Source: Acetatifactor aquisgranensis
GTDB lineage: Bacteria > Bacillota > Clostridia > Lachnospirales > Lachnospiraceae
Length of the DNA: 64,000 nucleotides
Direction of reading: 5' to 3'
Assembly (NCBI RefSeq): GCF_943193215.1
Contig: NZ_CALPDH010000005.1
Span: forward strand, 150,489 to 214,488
Part shown: piece after piece, positions 7,528 to 15,434 of the stretch
Numbering within the stretch: the first letter of the stretch is position 1
Layout: every line of letters begins with the position of its first letter
Position numbers and translations under genes: made by a program
The notes under the pieces: model-generated
Database searches by the model: none
Seen by the model: only the letters and a program-made list of their open reading frames with translations
Told to the model about the DNA's origin: nothing

Positions 7528-10278
7528 TCATGCCTCAACGGTGAGCTTCATCTGCATCTTCTCCGGCATCAGGCCGTCGTCCACCGCGAAGACGATGCGA
7601 TGCTCTCCTTGCTGCTCTTTCGTGGGAGTCCACCGGAACCGCATGGCCCCGGCATCGAACTCCGCGCCCTCAGGGAGGTTCTCACAGGATGCCCTTAGGG
7701 AGGAAATCATGCCCTTTACGCTGTAGTTGGGGCGGAGCAGCTCATTGTATATTCCCGCGGTGGAGGCCTCGTCCGAGATGTCGCTGGCGGGGCTGCCCAC
7801 GCTCAGGATCACCTGGAAGAGCTCTCCCGCCCGAACCTTCGCAGGGGCAACCGGGCGGATATAAGGACGGTACACTGTCAGGGGCAGCGGATAATTGTCG
7901 GTATCCACTTCGTAATGATAGCCCGTCTCCTGACAGGGCACTGTGGGCAGGGAATAAAGGCTGTCCGTGGGGGTGCCCGGCGCGGGAGCGGTGATTTCCA
8001 CTTCCCTGACGCAGGCTTCTTTCTCATGTACTGCTCTGGGCGGGCAGTTCTCTTTGCCCTCCGAGAGCAGCAATGGCCTGTGGATTTCCAGCCCTGTGAC
8101 ACTGGTGGTGAAATAGGGCTGCTCCGGTACGTTCTCCGCGTTGGTATGGCGTCTGTAGTGGTCCGTTACGGTGGCGATAGGGGCCAGGTCTTTTGCACAG
8201 CAGGCCTCCAGGCCGTCCACACAGACATCCTTCACGTCGTCGAAGACACAGACATGCCTGCCGTCGGGAACTTTGCAGGAAAAACGGATATTGCGCAGGG
8301 TCAGGCCGTCCACATGTTTCGCGAAAAGGCCGTAGGCGGGCAGTATCCCCCAGTTGCTGGGCTCCGGATAAGCGTCCGGGAGTTCCGGCACATTGTAGGG
8401 ATTGTCCCTCCAGCATTCTTTCTGTGCGTCCCAGTCCGCCCGGGGCAGGAGCCCCTCGCCCTTGGAGAAGAAGCTGTTCACCAGCCAGGGCAGGTTCTGG
8501 ACGCGCTCCTTTGCGTGGAACTGGGAGAATTTCCATTCTGTGTTCAGCTGTCGCTGCTCCACGGCGTGTTCCATGGTCAGCCCGCCTCTGTACTCTACCG
8601 AGATGTTCTCCAGGACGATATTTTTCATATGAGAATCCGTCAATCCCATCAGCAGGACAGGATAGCGGGGATCCGCGTTGGTAATGGTCACATTTCTGAT
8701 CAGCACATTGGCCACTGTGGCCAGGGCCGAACATCCGATGGCATTCGCATATAAGGGCAGGTCTTTCTCCTGCAGTTCTCTGGACAAATCTGCCACATAG
8801 GTGCCATGGGCTTCCGGGTGCTGGGTGTTGTTATTCTGGCGGGAGCTTCCCCGGCTGGAAGTGTTCTTCTGCGCGTAGCTTTCGGACTGCCAGACCTTGA
8901 GATAATAATGTCCGTCTATCTCTTCGTAATTGGCCGGATTGCATGTCACAGGCCTCTCCGGGTCTACGATTTCAAAGGAGGAATGTCCGTCCACGGTCAC
9001 CGTTTTGGTTCTGTTATAATGAGGGGCGTAGCGTCTGGCGGGATAGCAGTGGTAGGCTCTCTCGTTGGGCAGCACCCAGTTCCTGTCGTCCAGGCGTACA
9101 TTGGTATCCGCGGCCGGGTAGGCGGAGGAGGAGACATTTCCCGTCACGGGGAACCTGGCCCTGTCGCCGGCCCGCAGGAAAATAGGCGAACTGGACACAT
9201 TGTCCAGGACGCAGTCCTCAAAGATGACATCTGTCAGGGAGGAGCAGTCCACGGATTCCATACAGAAGCCTCTGGACCTGTCGAATTTCACCCGCCTGAT
9301 GGTCACCAGATGATAGCCGCAGGTGGCCTCCGTGCCGAACTTCACCCGCCCGGTGGGGCCGCAGCGGTCCAGGGCAATCAGCTTGTCCCTGGTATATTCC
9401 CCGGCATAGACACTGCCCGCGTCATAGCCGCATACGGTGCAGTCCTCTATCAGGACATTGGTCAGAGGCTTAAAGACACCGGCTCCGAAAGAAGCTTTCA
9501 GGCACAGGCCGTCATCGGTCAGCGAGTTGCAGATGGTGTTCCGTACCGTCACATTCTGGCAGCAGTCGATGTCAAAGGCGTCTCTCATGGTATCTAAGAG
9601 CACATGGTTCGCATACAGATTCTCGCATCCCTGGGCAATGATGGCGAAATGACCGCCGATGGTGACGGAGAAATCCTCCAGGACCACGTTCTCGCAGCGG
9701 ACCAGAGCGATTCCTTTATTGCCGAACCACTCCTCCTGATGGCCTTTCGCCTCCCGGGATATGGGCTCCTGGGGGTCTCCGCCCTGCAGCACATACTCCA
9801 GGATGCCGCTCTCTTCATCGAAGCGGCCCCCGGTAATCAGGCCCTTGCCGTAAATCATGATATTCTCCAGATCGGCTCCGTAGATTAGGCTGTTGGAGAA
9901 ATAGGAATGGCCGTGATCCTGCAGCCCGACGTAGAGATTTACCTCGGGTTCTCTGTAATTGCCTCCCTCTCCGGACTGTTTCTCATAGGAATGGGAGATA
10001 TCCGTCCTTGCGGCGGCCAGCACGGATCCTTCCGAGAGATAGAGGTTGACATTGCTCTTGAGAAGGATGGTATAAAGATGGAAAGTCCCTTTCGGGACGA
10101 CTACGGTGCCGCCCTCCCTTGCGGCTGCGGAAATCGCATTGTTGACAGCCTCGGTATTCAGGGCCGGGGCTGCGTCTTCTCTGGCACCGAAATCGGTGAT
10201 GGGGAAATACTTGTGCTTCAGCAGGTTCTTAGGGCGGATAGAGGCGCCGGTGGCCTCTGGTATTGTGTAGGATGACAT
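7528..10278 (-). CDS. GH28-like right-handed beta-helix protein with C-terminal Ig-type domain
   Basis: About 916 residues. The N-terminus has the pectate-lyase/polygalacturonase entry ITDFGAREDAAPALNTEAVN and GGTVVVPKGTFHLYTILLKS, followed by many beta-helix coils. Acidic pairs expected for GH28 catalysis appear as DAFDID near residue 235 and DDGLCLK near 255. The C-terminus (about 830-916) resembles a putative Ig domain ending FAVDDGLMPEKMQMKLTVEA. No signal peptide is visible, so it probably works inside the cell on imported oligosaccharide. ATG 10278 is preferred over 10329 because GGAGCAGC precedes it. It diverges from the acpP operon; the intervening palindrome at 10344-10371 may control it. 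Substrate inferred as a pectic fragment. Confidence 0.8.
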   Translation of the reverse strand: MSSYTIPEATGASIRPKNLLKHKYFPITDFGAREDAAPALNTEAVNNAISAAAREGGTVVVPKGTFHLYTILLKSNVNLYLSEGSVLAAARTDISHSYEKQSGEGGNYREPEVNLYVGLQDHGHSYFSNSLIYGADLENIMIYGKGLITGGRFDEESGILEYVLQGGDPQEPISREAKGHQEEWFGNKGIALVRCENVVLEDFSVTIGGHFAIIAQGCENLYANHVLLDTMRDAFDIDCCQNVTVRNTICNSLTDDGLCLKASFGAGVFKPLTNVLIEDCTVCGYDAGSVYAGEYTRDKLIALDRCGPTGRVKFGTEATCGYHLVTIRRVKFDRSRGFCMESVDCSSLTDVIFEDCVLDNVSSSPIFLRAGDRARFPVTGNVSSSAYPAADTNVRLDDRNWVLPNERAYHCYPARRYAPHYNRTKTVTVDGHSSFEIVDPERPVTCNPANYEEIDGHYYLKVWQSESYAQKNTSSRGSSRQNNNTQHPEAHGTYVADLSRELQEKDLPLYANAIGCSALATVANVLIRNVTITNADPRYPVLLMGLTDSHMKNIVLENISVEYRGGLTMEHAVEQRQLNTEWKFSQFHAKERVQNLPWLVNSFFSKGEGLLPRADWDAQKECWRDNPYNVPELPDAYPEPSNWGILPAYGLFAKHVDGLTLRNIRFSCKVPDGRHVCVFDDVKDVCVDGLEACCAKDLAPIATVTDHYRRHTNAENVPEQPYFTTSVTGLEIHRPLLLSEGKENCPPRAVHEKEACVREVEITAPAPGTPTDSLYSLPTVPCQETGYHYEVDTDNYPLPLTVYRPYIRPVAPAKVRAGELFQVILSVGSPASDISDEASTAGIYNELLRPNYSVKGMISSLRASCENLPEGAEFDAGAMRFRWTPTKEQQGEHRIVFAVDDGLMPEKMQMKLTVEA

Positions 10279-10343
10279 TTTTGCTGCTCCTTTGAAAGTT
10301 GAACCTTGTGGGTAGTTGTCTATGTTCAATTATAAAACTTTGA

Positions 10344-10371
10344 TAATAGAATCTTATTTTTGATTCTATTA
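10344..10371. repeat. Palindrome shared with the region upstream of the M15 peptidase gene
   Basis: TAATAGAATC at 10344-10353 and GATTCTATTA at 10362-10371 form a perfect 10-bp inverted repeat with a T-rich 8-base spacer, preceded by AAACTTTGA. The same core recurs three times at 46039-46157. It sits 66 bp before the start of the GH28-like gene, so it could be an operator or a repeat remnant. Confidence 0.7.
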
Positions 10372-10423
10372 TACTATATTTTTCAAAAAATACTAGTAAA
10401 ATTGCAGAATATTAAATTCCTTA

Positions 10424-10452
10424 TTGACATTTCTGTTTGACTGAGTTATTAT
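10424..10452 (+). promoter_or_regulatory. Promoter of the fatty-acid synthesis operon
   Basis: TTGACA at 10424-10429 and TATTAT at 10447-10452 with exactly 17 bp between them give a strong sigma-A type promoter. Transcription would start near 10459, immediately before three FabT-like palindromes, about 104 nt upstream of the acpP start codon. Confidence 0.8.
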
Positions 10453-10461
10453 CCAAAATAG

Positions 10462-10506
10462 TTTGAATATCAAATAACTTGAACGTCAAACAAGTTGAAT
10501 TTCAAA
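10462..10506 (+). promoter_or_regulatory. Three tandem FabT-like operators
   Basis: Three imperfect 13-bp palindromes of the TTTGA-N3-TCAAA type lie at 10462-10474 (TTTGA ATA TCAAA), 10478-10490 (CTTGA ACG TCAAA) and 10494-10506 (GTTGA ATT TCAAA). Their centres are 10468, 10484 and 10500, a constant spacing of 16 bp. They cover the predicted transcription start. The layout matches repression by FabT, the MarR-family regulator of type II fatty-acid synthesis in several Firmicutes; a FabT-like gene closes this cluster. Confidence 0.75.
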
Positions 10507-10562
10507 CTATTATACATAGTTTTGAAAACCATAAAAAGCAGAATGGAAAAGGAGAAAAAGAC

Positions 10563-10796
10563 ATGTTCGAGAAATTAAAGGAAGTCATTGAGGAGAAGCT
10601 GAACGCGGAGGGCACCGTCATCACGGAGGATACCAGTTTCAAGGATGATTTGGATGCGGATTCCCTGGATCTGTTCGAGCTGGTGATGGCCCTGGAGGAT
10701 GAGTTCGACGTGGAGATTCCCTCCGAGGATCTGGAGAAGCTGGTCACGGTGAAGGATGTGATGGAGTATCTGGCGGCCAAGGGCATCGACATGTAG
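10563..10796 (+). CDS. acpP: Acyl carrier protein
   Basis: A 77-residue acidic protein that carries growing acyl chains on 4'-phosphopantetheine. Ser34 in DADSLDLFELVM is the attachment site in the invariant DSL motif. The ATG at 10563 follows GGAAAAGGAG; longer reading in frame would begin with a TTG inside the operator region. It is the first gene of the fatty-acid cluster and is separated from fabK by 24 bp, so it is directly under the triple palindrome upstream. Confidence 0.97.
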   Translation: MFEKLKEVIEEKLNAEGTVITEDTSFKDDLDADSLDLFELVMALEDEFDVEIPSEDLEKLVTVKDVMEYLAAKGIDM

Positions 10797-10820
10797 GGGA
10801 AGAGAATTCGGGGACAGGAA

Positions 10821-11753
10821 ATGAAGACAAGGATAACAGAACTTCTGGGGGTGGAATATCCCCTGATTCAGGGAGGCATGGCCTGGGTGGCCGAGTGCCG
10901 TCTGGCCGCCGCGGTGTCGGAGGCGGGAGGCTTCGGCATCATCGGCGCCGGCGCGGCGCCGGCCCGGGTGGTGCGGGAGCAGATCAGGCAGTGCAGGGCC
11001 CTGACGGATAAGCCTTTCGGTGTGAACATCATGCTGATGAATCCGGAAGCGGACATAATCGCCGAGGTGGTGGCGCAGGAGAATATAAAGGCAGTGACCA
11101 CCGGCGCGGGGAATCCGGGCAAGTACATGGCCGGATGGAAAGCTGCCGGGGTGAGAGTGATTCCCGTGGTGGCCAGCGTGGCCATGGCAAAAATGATGGA
11201 GCGTGCCGGGGCGGATGCCGTGGTTGCGGAGGGCATGGAGTCCGGCGGCCATATCGGCTCTGCCACCACCATGGCGCTGGTGCCCCAGGTGGCGGATGCG
11301 GTGGGCATTCCCGTCATCGCCGCCGGGGGAATCGGGGACGGCAGAGGATTTGCGGCAGCTTTTATGCTGGGCGCGGAGGCGGTGCAGATGGGCACCCGTT
11401 TCGTGGTGGCGAAGGAGTCCATCGCCCACGAGAACTATAAGAAGAAAATTATCGCCGCAAAGGATATCGACTCCCAGGTCACGGGCATGAGCCACGGGCA
11501 TCCGGTGCGCCAGCTGCGCAATCAGATGACCAGGGAGTACCTGAAAAAGGAAAAGGCCGGGGCTCCGTTTGAAGAGCTGGAGCAGCTGACCGTGGGTGCG
11601 CTGCGCAGGGCCGTGATGGAGGGCGATACCGTAAACGGCACCCTGATGGCAGGCCAGATCGCGGGCCTGGTGGACAGGGAGCAAAGCTGCGCTGAAATCA
11701 TCCAGGAAATCATGGAGCAGGCAGGGAAGCTTCTGGGATTTGACCGGATGTGA
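10821..11753 (+). CDS. fabK: Enoyl-ACP reductase II (FMN-dependent)
   Basis: A 310-residue FMN protein of the nitronate monooxygenase/FabK superfamily, catalysing NAD(P)H-dependent reduction of trans-2-enoyl-ACP, the last step of each elongation cycle. Recognised from EYPLIQGGMAWVAECRLAAA at the start, GGFGIIGAGAAP, the central GADAVVAEGMESGGHIG, and IPVIAAGGIGDGRG which forms the phosphate-binding part of the TIM barrel. Position between acpP and fabD is the classical one and supports FabK over a nitronate monooxygenase. No FabI or FabL gene is visible, so this may be the sole enoyl reductase, a form insensitive to triclosan in other bacteria. Confidence 0.95.
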   Translation: MKTRITELLGVEYPLIQGGMAWVAECRLAAAVSEAGGFGIIGAGAAPARVVREQIRQCRALTDKPFGVNIMLMNPEADIIAEVVAQENIKAVTTGAGNPGKYMAGWKAAGVRVIPVVASVAMAKMMERAGADAVVAEGMESGGHIGSATTMALVPQVADAVGIPVIAAGGIGDGRGFAAAFMLGAEAVQMGTRFVVAKESIAHENYKKKIIAAKDIDSQVTGMSHGHPVRQLRNQMTREYLKKEKAGAPFEELEQLTVGALRRAVMEGDTVNGTLMAGQIAGLVDREQSCAEIIQEIMEQAGKLLGFDRM

Positions 11754-11781
11754 GAAGTTGGAAGAAAGGATTGGGAGACAG

Positions 11782-12702
11782 ATGGGCAAGACGGCATTTA
11801 TCTTTCCGGGACAGGGCGCACAGTACAGCGGCATGGGAAAGGATTTTTTCGATAACTTTGAGACGGCCAGGCGTGTCTATGCGACGGCGGGGGAGGCCAC
11901 GGGACTGGATGTGGCCGAACTGTGCTTTACGGAAAACGCCGATCTGGATGTGACGGAATATACCCAGATCGCCATGCTGGCTACTGAGGTGGCGATTCTG
12001 AAAGTGCTGGAGGAAAAGGGGCTTAAGGCGGACTGTGCCGCGGGACTGAGCCTTGGGGAATACGGCGCGCTGGCGGCTGCGGGGGTGATGGAGCTGCCGC
12101 AATTGTTCTGGCTGATTCGCTGCAGGGGCATTTTCATGCAGGAGGCTTATCCGTCGGGCGGCGCCATGTCGGCGGTGCTGGGACTGGATGCGGAGACCAT
12201 TGGCCGTATCTGCCGGGAGACAGAAGGGATTGTGTCCATCGCCAATGACAACTGCCCGGGGCAGATCGTGATTACCGGGGAGGCACAGGCTGTGCAGGCC
12301 GCTTCGGAGAAGCTTGCGGGAGCCGGGGCGAAGCGCTGCATTCCCTTGAAGGTCAGCGGGCCCTTTCACTCTAAGCTGCTCGCGGGAGCCGGGGAGAAGC
12401 TTGCGGCAGAACTGGAGGGCATTTCGGTGCATGCGCCGAAGATTCCTTATCTGTGCAATGTGGAGGCGGATTATGTGACGGAGAGCGGCAAGATCAAGGA
12501 GCTTCTGGTCAGACAGGTATCCTCCACGGTAAGATGGCGGGAGACCATGGAGCGCATGCTGGCGGACGGCGTGGATACCTTTGTGGAAATCGGGCCCGGG
12601 CGGACGCTGGCAGGCTTTCTGAGGAAGATGAACCGCGACGTGAAAGTGCTGAATGTGGCGAAAGTGGAAGACATGGCGGCGGTGCCGGGACAGACACCCT
12701 GA
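11782..12702 (+). CDS. fabD: Malonyl-CoA:ACP transacylase
   Basis: A 306-residue transacylase that moves malonyl groups from CoA to ACP. FIFPGQGAQYSGMG opens the protein, the nucleophile Ser90 is in GLSLGEYGAL (the more common form is GHSLG), and His196 in GPFHSKLL completes the dyad. The ATG at 11782 is chosen over a TTG at 11740 that would overlap fabK; MGKTAFIF is the expected family start and GGGAGA precedes it. The gene is followed by about 200 bp of spacer containing a half copy of the terminal-inverted-repeat element, unusual inside this otherwise tight operon. Confidence 0.95.
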   Translation: MGKTAFIFPGQGAQYSGMGKDFFDNFETARRVYATAGEATGLDVAELCFTENADLDVTEYTQIAMLATEVAILKVLEEKGLKADCAAGLSLGEYGALAAAGVMELPQLFWLIRCRGIFMQEAYPSGGAMSAVLGLDAETIGRICRETEGIVSIANDNCPGQIVITGEAQAVQAASEKLAGAGAKRCIPLKVSGPFHSKLLAGAGEKLAAELEGISVHAPKIPYLCNVEADYVTESGKIKELLVRQVSSTVRWRETMERMLADGVDTFVEIGPGRTLAGFLRKMNRDVKVLNVAKVEDMAAVPGQTP

Positions 12703-12810
12703 TTCCCGCAGGCCGTGCACGGTACGGTCAACTTTGTGCCGTAATCAGCCCGCAGGCTGTTCGGGGCATTTGGTCCATGGGGACCGAGAACCGGTCAGGC
12801 ATGGATTTTG

Positions 12811-12860
12811 TACTGCTTAAAAGTTAAAATTTCCGAGTAACCTGACTGCATAACGCCAGC
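12811..12860 (+). repeat. Half copy (A) of the 102-bp inverted-repeat element
   Basis: From TACTGCTTAA through TTTCCGAGTAACCTGACTGC to ATAACGCCAGC this stretch matches the left half of the elements at 57444-57544 and 46215-46316. The right half is not recognisable; sequence after 12862 runs into the fabG ribosome-binding region. It lies in the fabD-fabG spacer and would be transcribed with the operon. Confidence 0.75.
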
Positions 12861-12901
12861 TGTAGCGGAGAGTGTGCGGCAGGAGAAATGGGGGAGTGAA
12901 A

Positions 12902-13672
12902 ATGGAAGAGGAAAAGACAGTGACGGCAGATAAGGAATTAGCCGGAAAGGTGGCGCTGGTGACAGGAGCCAGCCGGGGCATCGGAAAGGCCATCGCCCTT
13001 GCGCTGGCTAAGCGGGGGGCCGCAGTGCTGGTGAACTACAACGGCTCCAGGGAGCGTGCCCTGGAAGTGGTGGCGCAGATAGAGGCGGCCGGCGGACAGG
13101 GAGAGGCTGTGGGCTGTGATGTGTCCGATTTCACGGGATGCGGCCGGATGGTGGAGGAAATCATCGCGAAATATGCCCATGTGGACATTCTGGTGAACAA
13201 CGCGGGCGTGGCAAGGGATAATCTGGTGGCGCGCATGTCCGAGGAAGACTATGACTATGTCTTAAATACGAATCTGAAAGGCGCATTCCACACCATCCGC
13301 CACCTGACCAGGCAGTTCCTGAAGCAGAAAAGGGGCAAGATCATCAATATCTCGTCCGTGTCAGGCGTGGTCGGCAACGCGGGGCAGGCCAATTACGCCG
13401 CCTCCAAGGCCGGGCTGATCGGGCTGACGAAAAGCGTGGCAAAGGAGCTGGCGGGCAGGAATATCTGCGTCAATGCCGTAGCGCCGGGCTTCATCGAAAC
13501 GGAGATGACTTTAGAGATGCCCGAGAAAGCCAGGGAGGGAGCCGTGGCATCGATTCCCATGGGCAGGATGGGCAGCCCTGCGGACGTGGCTGAGCTGGTG
13601 GCCTTTCTGGCAGGCGGCAGATCGGATTATATCACGGGACAGGTCATATGCGTGGACGGCGGCCTGGTGTGA
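12902..13672 (+). CDS. fabG: 3-oxoacyl-ACP reductase
   Basis: A 256-residue classical short-chain dehydrogenase reducing 3-oxoacyl-ACP with NADPH. TGASRGIGKA near residue 21 binds the cofactor, NNAG is at 99-102, and the catalytic set is Ser152, Tyr165 and Lys169 in NYAASKAG. The C-terminal IDGG-type end reads VICVDGGLV. The ATG at 12902 has GGGGGAGTG six bases upstream; a GTG thirty bases earlier is a poorer choice. The operon position between fabD and fabF identifies it as the biosynthetic FabG, in contrast to the related SDR at 56661-57398. Confidence 0.96.
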   Translation: MEEEKTVTADKELAGKVALVTGASRGIGKAIALALAKRGAAVLVNYNGSRERALEVVAQIEAAGGQGEAVGCDVSDFTGCGRMVEEIIAKYAHVDILVNNAGVARDNLVARMSEEDYDYVLNTNLKGAFHTIRHLTRQFLKQKRGKIINISSVSGVVGNAGQANYAASKAGLIGLTKSVAKELAGRNICVNAVAPGFIETEMTLEMPEKAREGAVASIPMGRMGSPADVAELVAFLAGGRSDYITGQVICVDGGLV

Positions 13673-13697
13673 GAAGAAGTTTTATGGAGGATGTGAT

Positions 13698-14933
13698 ATG
13701 AAGCGGAGAGTAGTAGTGACAGGCATGGGGGCCATTACCCCAATAGGTATCGGTGTAGAGGCGTTCTGGGAGGGAATTTTGCAGGAGCGGGTAGGCTTTG
13801 CTCCGATTTCGAAATTCGACGCGAAAGCCTATAAATGTAGTCTTGCGGCGGAAGTGAAGGACTTTGCGCCGGAGCGGTACATGGACAAAAAGGCGGCAAG
13901 GCGCATGGAGCTGTTCTGCCAGTACGCCGTGGCGGCGGCAGGGGAGGCTCTGGCGGACGCGGCGCTGGACATGGAAAAGGAAGACGCCTATCGGGTGGGC
14001 TGCTTTGTGGGCAGCGGCGTGGGCAGTCTGCAGGCCATGGAGCGGGAGTGCGGCAGACTTTCCGAAAAAGGCCCCTCCCGAGTGGGTCCTCTGTTCGTGC
14101 CGTTGATGATATCCAATATGGCGGCCGGAAATGTCAGCATCGCCTACGGCTTAAAGGGGAAGAGCCTGAATGTGGCCACTGCCTGCGCTACGGGCACGAA
14201 CTCCATCGGGGAGGCATTCCGCTCCATCCAGTACGGGGAGACGGACGTATGCGTGGCAGGGGGAGCGGAGGCGGCTGTGAGCCCCATCGGAATTGCGGGC
14301 TTCGCCGCGCTTACGGCACTGTCCGACAGCACGGATCCCCACAGATGCTCCATCCCTTTTGACAAGGACAGGAGCGGCTTTGTCATGGGGGAGGGCTCCG
14401 GAATCGTCGTCCTGGAGGAACTGGAGCACGCGAGAGCCCGGGGAGCCCATATCTACGCGGAAGTGCTGGGCTACGGCTGTACCTCCGACGCCTATCACAT
14501 CACCTCTCCTGCGGAGGACGGCGCGGGAGCGGCCGCAGCCATGCTTAATGCCCTGAAGGACGGCGGCGTGGAGCCGGAGGCGTTAAGCTACATCAATGCC
14601 CACGGCACGGCAACCCATCACAATGATCTCTTCGAGACCAGGGCCGTCAAGCTGGCTTTCGGCGACCATGCGAAAGAGATAAGAATCAATTCCACCAAGT
14701 CCATGATAGGCCATTTGCTGGGCGCTGCCGGAGCGGTGGAGTTCATCGACTGTGTGAAAGAGATACAGGAGGGCTTCATCCACAGGACAGTGGGACTTCA
14801 GGAGACAGAGGGGGAGATGGACCTGGATTACTGTAAGGAAAGCCACAGGGAGGAGGTTCCCTATGCCCTCAGCAACTCCCTCGGATTCGGAGGGCACAAC
14901 GCCAGCATCCTGTTAGGCAGGACAGAATATTAA
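13698..14933 (+). CDS. fabF: 3-oxoacyl-ACP synthase II
   Basis: A 411-residue condensing enzyme extending acyl-ACP with malonyl-ACP. The Cys-His-His triad is Cys163 (TACATGTN), His302 (NAHGTATHHND) and His339 (KSMIGHLLGAAGA), positions nearly identical to E. coli FabF. VVVTGMGAITPIG marks the N-terminus. The ATG follows GGAGGATGTGAT. Only 40 bp separate it from fabZ; in many related clusters accB lies here, and it is missing. Confidence 0.97.
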   Translation: MKRRVVVTGMGAITPIGIGVEAFWEGILQERVGFAPISKFDAKAYKCSLAAEVKDFAPERYMDKKAARRMELFCQYAVAAAGEALADAALDMEKEDAYRVGCFVGSGVGSLQAMERECGRLSEKGPSRVGPLFVPLMISNMAAGNVSIAYGLKGKSLNVATACATGTNSIGEAFRSIQYGETDVCVAGGAEAAVSPIGIAGFAALTALSDSTDPHRCSIPFDKDRSGFVMGEGSGIVVLEELEHARARGAHIYAEVLGYGCTSDAYHITSPAEDGAGAAAAMLNALKDGGVEPEALSYINAHGTATHHNDLFETRAVKLAFGDHAKEIRINSTKSMIGHLLGAAGAVEFIDCVKEIQEGFIHRTVGLQETEGEMDLDYCKESHREEVPYALSNSLGFGGHNASILLGRTEY

Positions 14934-14973
14934 AATATATTATAAAACGTATTAAAAGAAAGGAAATTGCGTC

Positions 14974-15408
14974 ATGTCGTTGTATACCGCAAAGGAGATT
15001 ATGGAAATCATTCCCCACAGGTATCCTTTTCTGCTGATAGATACAATCGAGGAGCTGGAAGCGGGCAGGCGGGCCGTGGGGCGGAAATGCGTCAGCATGA
15101 ACGAACCTTATTTTCAGGGACATTTTCCGGGAAACCCTGTGATGCCGGGGGTATTGATCCTGGAGGCCATGGCCCAGGTGGGAGCGGTTGCCATGCTCTC
15201 CGCAGAGGAGTGGAAAGGGCAGACCGCGTATTTCGCCGGAATCGACAAGGCGAAATTCCGAAAAAAGGTCATCCCCGGGGATGTGCTGACCATAGAGGCT
15301 AAATTGGTCAAGTGCAAGGGCCCCCTGGGCATAAGCGAGGCGGTGGCTGCTGTGGACGGCAAGGTGGTGGCCCGGGCCCAACTGACTTTTGCCATTGGGG
15401 CAGGCTGA
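14974..15408 (+). CDS. fabZ: 3-hydroxyacyl-ACP dehydratase
   Basis: A 144-residue hotdog-fold dehydratase acting on 3-hydroxyacyl-ACP. PHRYPFLLIDTI is the FabZ signature, His50 in GHFPGNPVMPG and Glu64 in LILEAMAQ are the catalytic pair. The gene is 26 bp before accDA with no accC between. No fabA-like paralogue is seen, so the route to unsaturated fatty acids is not evident from this cluster. Confidence 0.97.
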   Translation: MSLYTAKEIMEIIPHRYPFLLIDTIEELEAGRRAVGRKCVSMNEPYFQGHFPGNPVMPGVLILEAMAQVGAVAMLSAEEWKGQTAYFAGIDKAKFRKKVIPGDVLTIEAKLVKCKGPLGISEAVAAVDGKVVARAQLTFAIGAG

Positions 15409-15434
15409 AATCATAGGAATATTGCGGTAAAGGA

